A DNA stretch of 64,000 nucleotides from Rachicladosporium sp. CCFEE 5018 (lineage: Eukaryota > Ascomycota > Dothideomycetes > Cladosporiales > Cladosporiaceae): contig KZ111158.1 in assembly GCA_002077045.2 (NCBI GenBank), forward strand, positions 550,210-614,209. Direction: 5' to 3'. Under the pieces are notes generated by a model. The model did no database searches, was not told the DNA's origin, and saw only the letters and a program-made list of their open reading frames with translations. The translations under genes were made by a program, and so were the position numbers. Numbering within the stretch: the stretch's first letter is position 1; the number at the start of each line of letters is the position of its first letter. Positions 63,566 to 64,000 of the stretch are shown here, piece by piece.

Positions 63566-64000
63566 GAGAGACAGGTAGTGTATGCACACTGTCTGTTATC
63601 TGTCGCATACGCTGCTGCAAGTTCCGTTAAGAAGTGCGGAACAACAACGCAGCCCCTCGCCTCTCCTACCCGCGCAAAACGAAATTCCCCACCTCCACCA
63701 GAATGACAAGAACCTTACCCGCAAGCCTGCGTGGGATGGGAAAGTACTCATCGACGGCCATCAGCTCGGCGGCTGGGACTAGCACACATCGGAATTCCTT
63801 TATTACTGACATTGGTATGTATTTGCCCAAGCATGATATCCATGGCAGGCTAACGGATCGAACTTGGGTCAATGAGGAGAATGCCCTTGGACTTAACAGC
63901 TGTGCGTGCGTCTTATCGTTGAGCCAATATAACCTCGATTTGGATTCTGGAGGAGGTGGTGGGGAGGGTGGTTATAGTGTGAATATGCGGAGGGTCACGT
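63566..64000. other. Right-edge sequence
   Basis: About 435 bp downstream of VPS29 to the window edge. A 68-codon minus-strand frame (63666-63872) has no recognisable domain; the stretch may be the 3' UTR of VPS29 and part of a neighbouring gene outside the window. Confidence 0.4.

Overview
This window looks like nuclear DNA of a filamentous ascomycete (Pezizomycotina, most likely a dothideomycete). The evidence is short spliceosomal introns (about 50-60 nt, GTRNGN donors, CTAAC/CTGAC branch sites), Zn2Cys6 regulators, a fungal rhodopsin-like membrane protein, a Fot1/pogo transposon, and recognisable fungal housekeeping genes (Mpp10, Cwf18, Pep12-type syntaxin, Ndc1, Vps29). The lineage is an inference from protein style; no phylogeny could be run.

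The dominant structural fact is a direct duplication. Bases 1-12155 recur at 32345-44500, and the only difference I found is one inserted base (41940) that restores the reading frame of a large kinase gene. Copy 1 runs off the left edge of the window and stops exactly at a 100-N assembly gap (12156-12255); copy 2 is continuous into unique sequence on both sides. Each copy carries an ACR3-type arsenite permease gene, a PCA1-type P1B metal ATPase on the opposite strand, a CaMKK/Ssp1-like kinase gene, and about 2.2 kb with no convincing gene. The duplication may be real and very recent, or a false duplication made by the assembler; the gap makes the latter a serious possibility.

Layout: (a) 1-12155 copy 1; (b) 12256-25000: 5' part of a mitochondrial carrier gene cut by the gap, MPP10, a SnoaL-like small protein, a DUF1772 membrane protein, a Zn2Cys6 regulator, a 2.5 kb stretch without a clear gene, and a gene fusing a Zn2Cys6 domain to a maltose-acetyltransferase-like enzyme; (c) 25750-27504: a Fot1/pogo transposase frame broken by four TAG codons, all explicable by RIP-type transitions; (d) 28397-37040: a metal-resistance block of CrpA-like Cu ATPase, ACR3 permease and PCA1-like ATPase; (e) 38068-42339 intact kinase; (f) 44671-63565: Cwf18, a PPR-type mitochondrial protein, a conserved fungal protein, an aldo-keto reductase, an SDR, a tiny possible gene, Pep12-type syntaxin, Ndc1, an APC-family permease, a rhodopsin-like membrane protein, and Vps29.

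The metal block is the functional theme: a Cu-ATPase with four N-terminal metal-binding domains, an arsenite exporter and a Cys-rich Cd/Cu-type ATPase side by side. Yet both the ACR3 and PCA1-like genes carry an in-frame TGA at an otherwise well-conserved position, in both copies. ACR3 also carries a pair of compensating frameshifts, and the PCA1-like protein has lost the first Gly of the GDG hinge motif. Only the CrpA-like gene looks fully intact. No CRISPR array, rRNA or tRNA was recognised.
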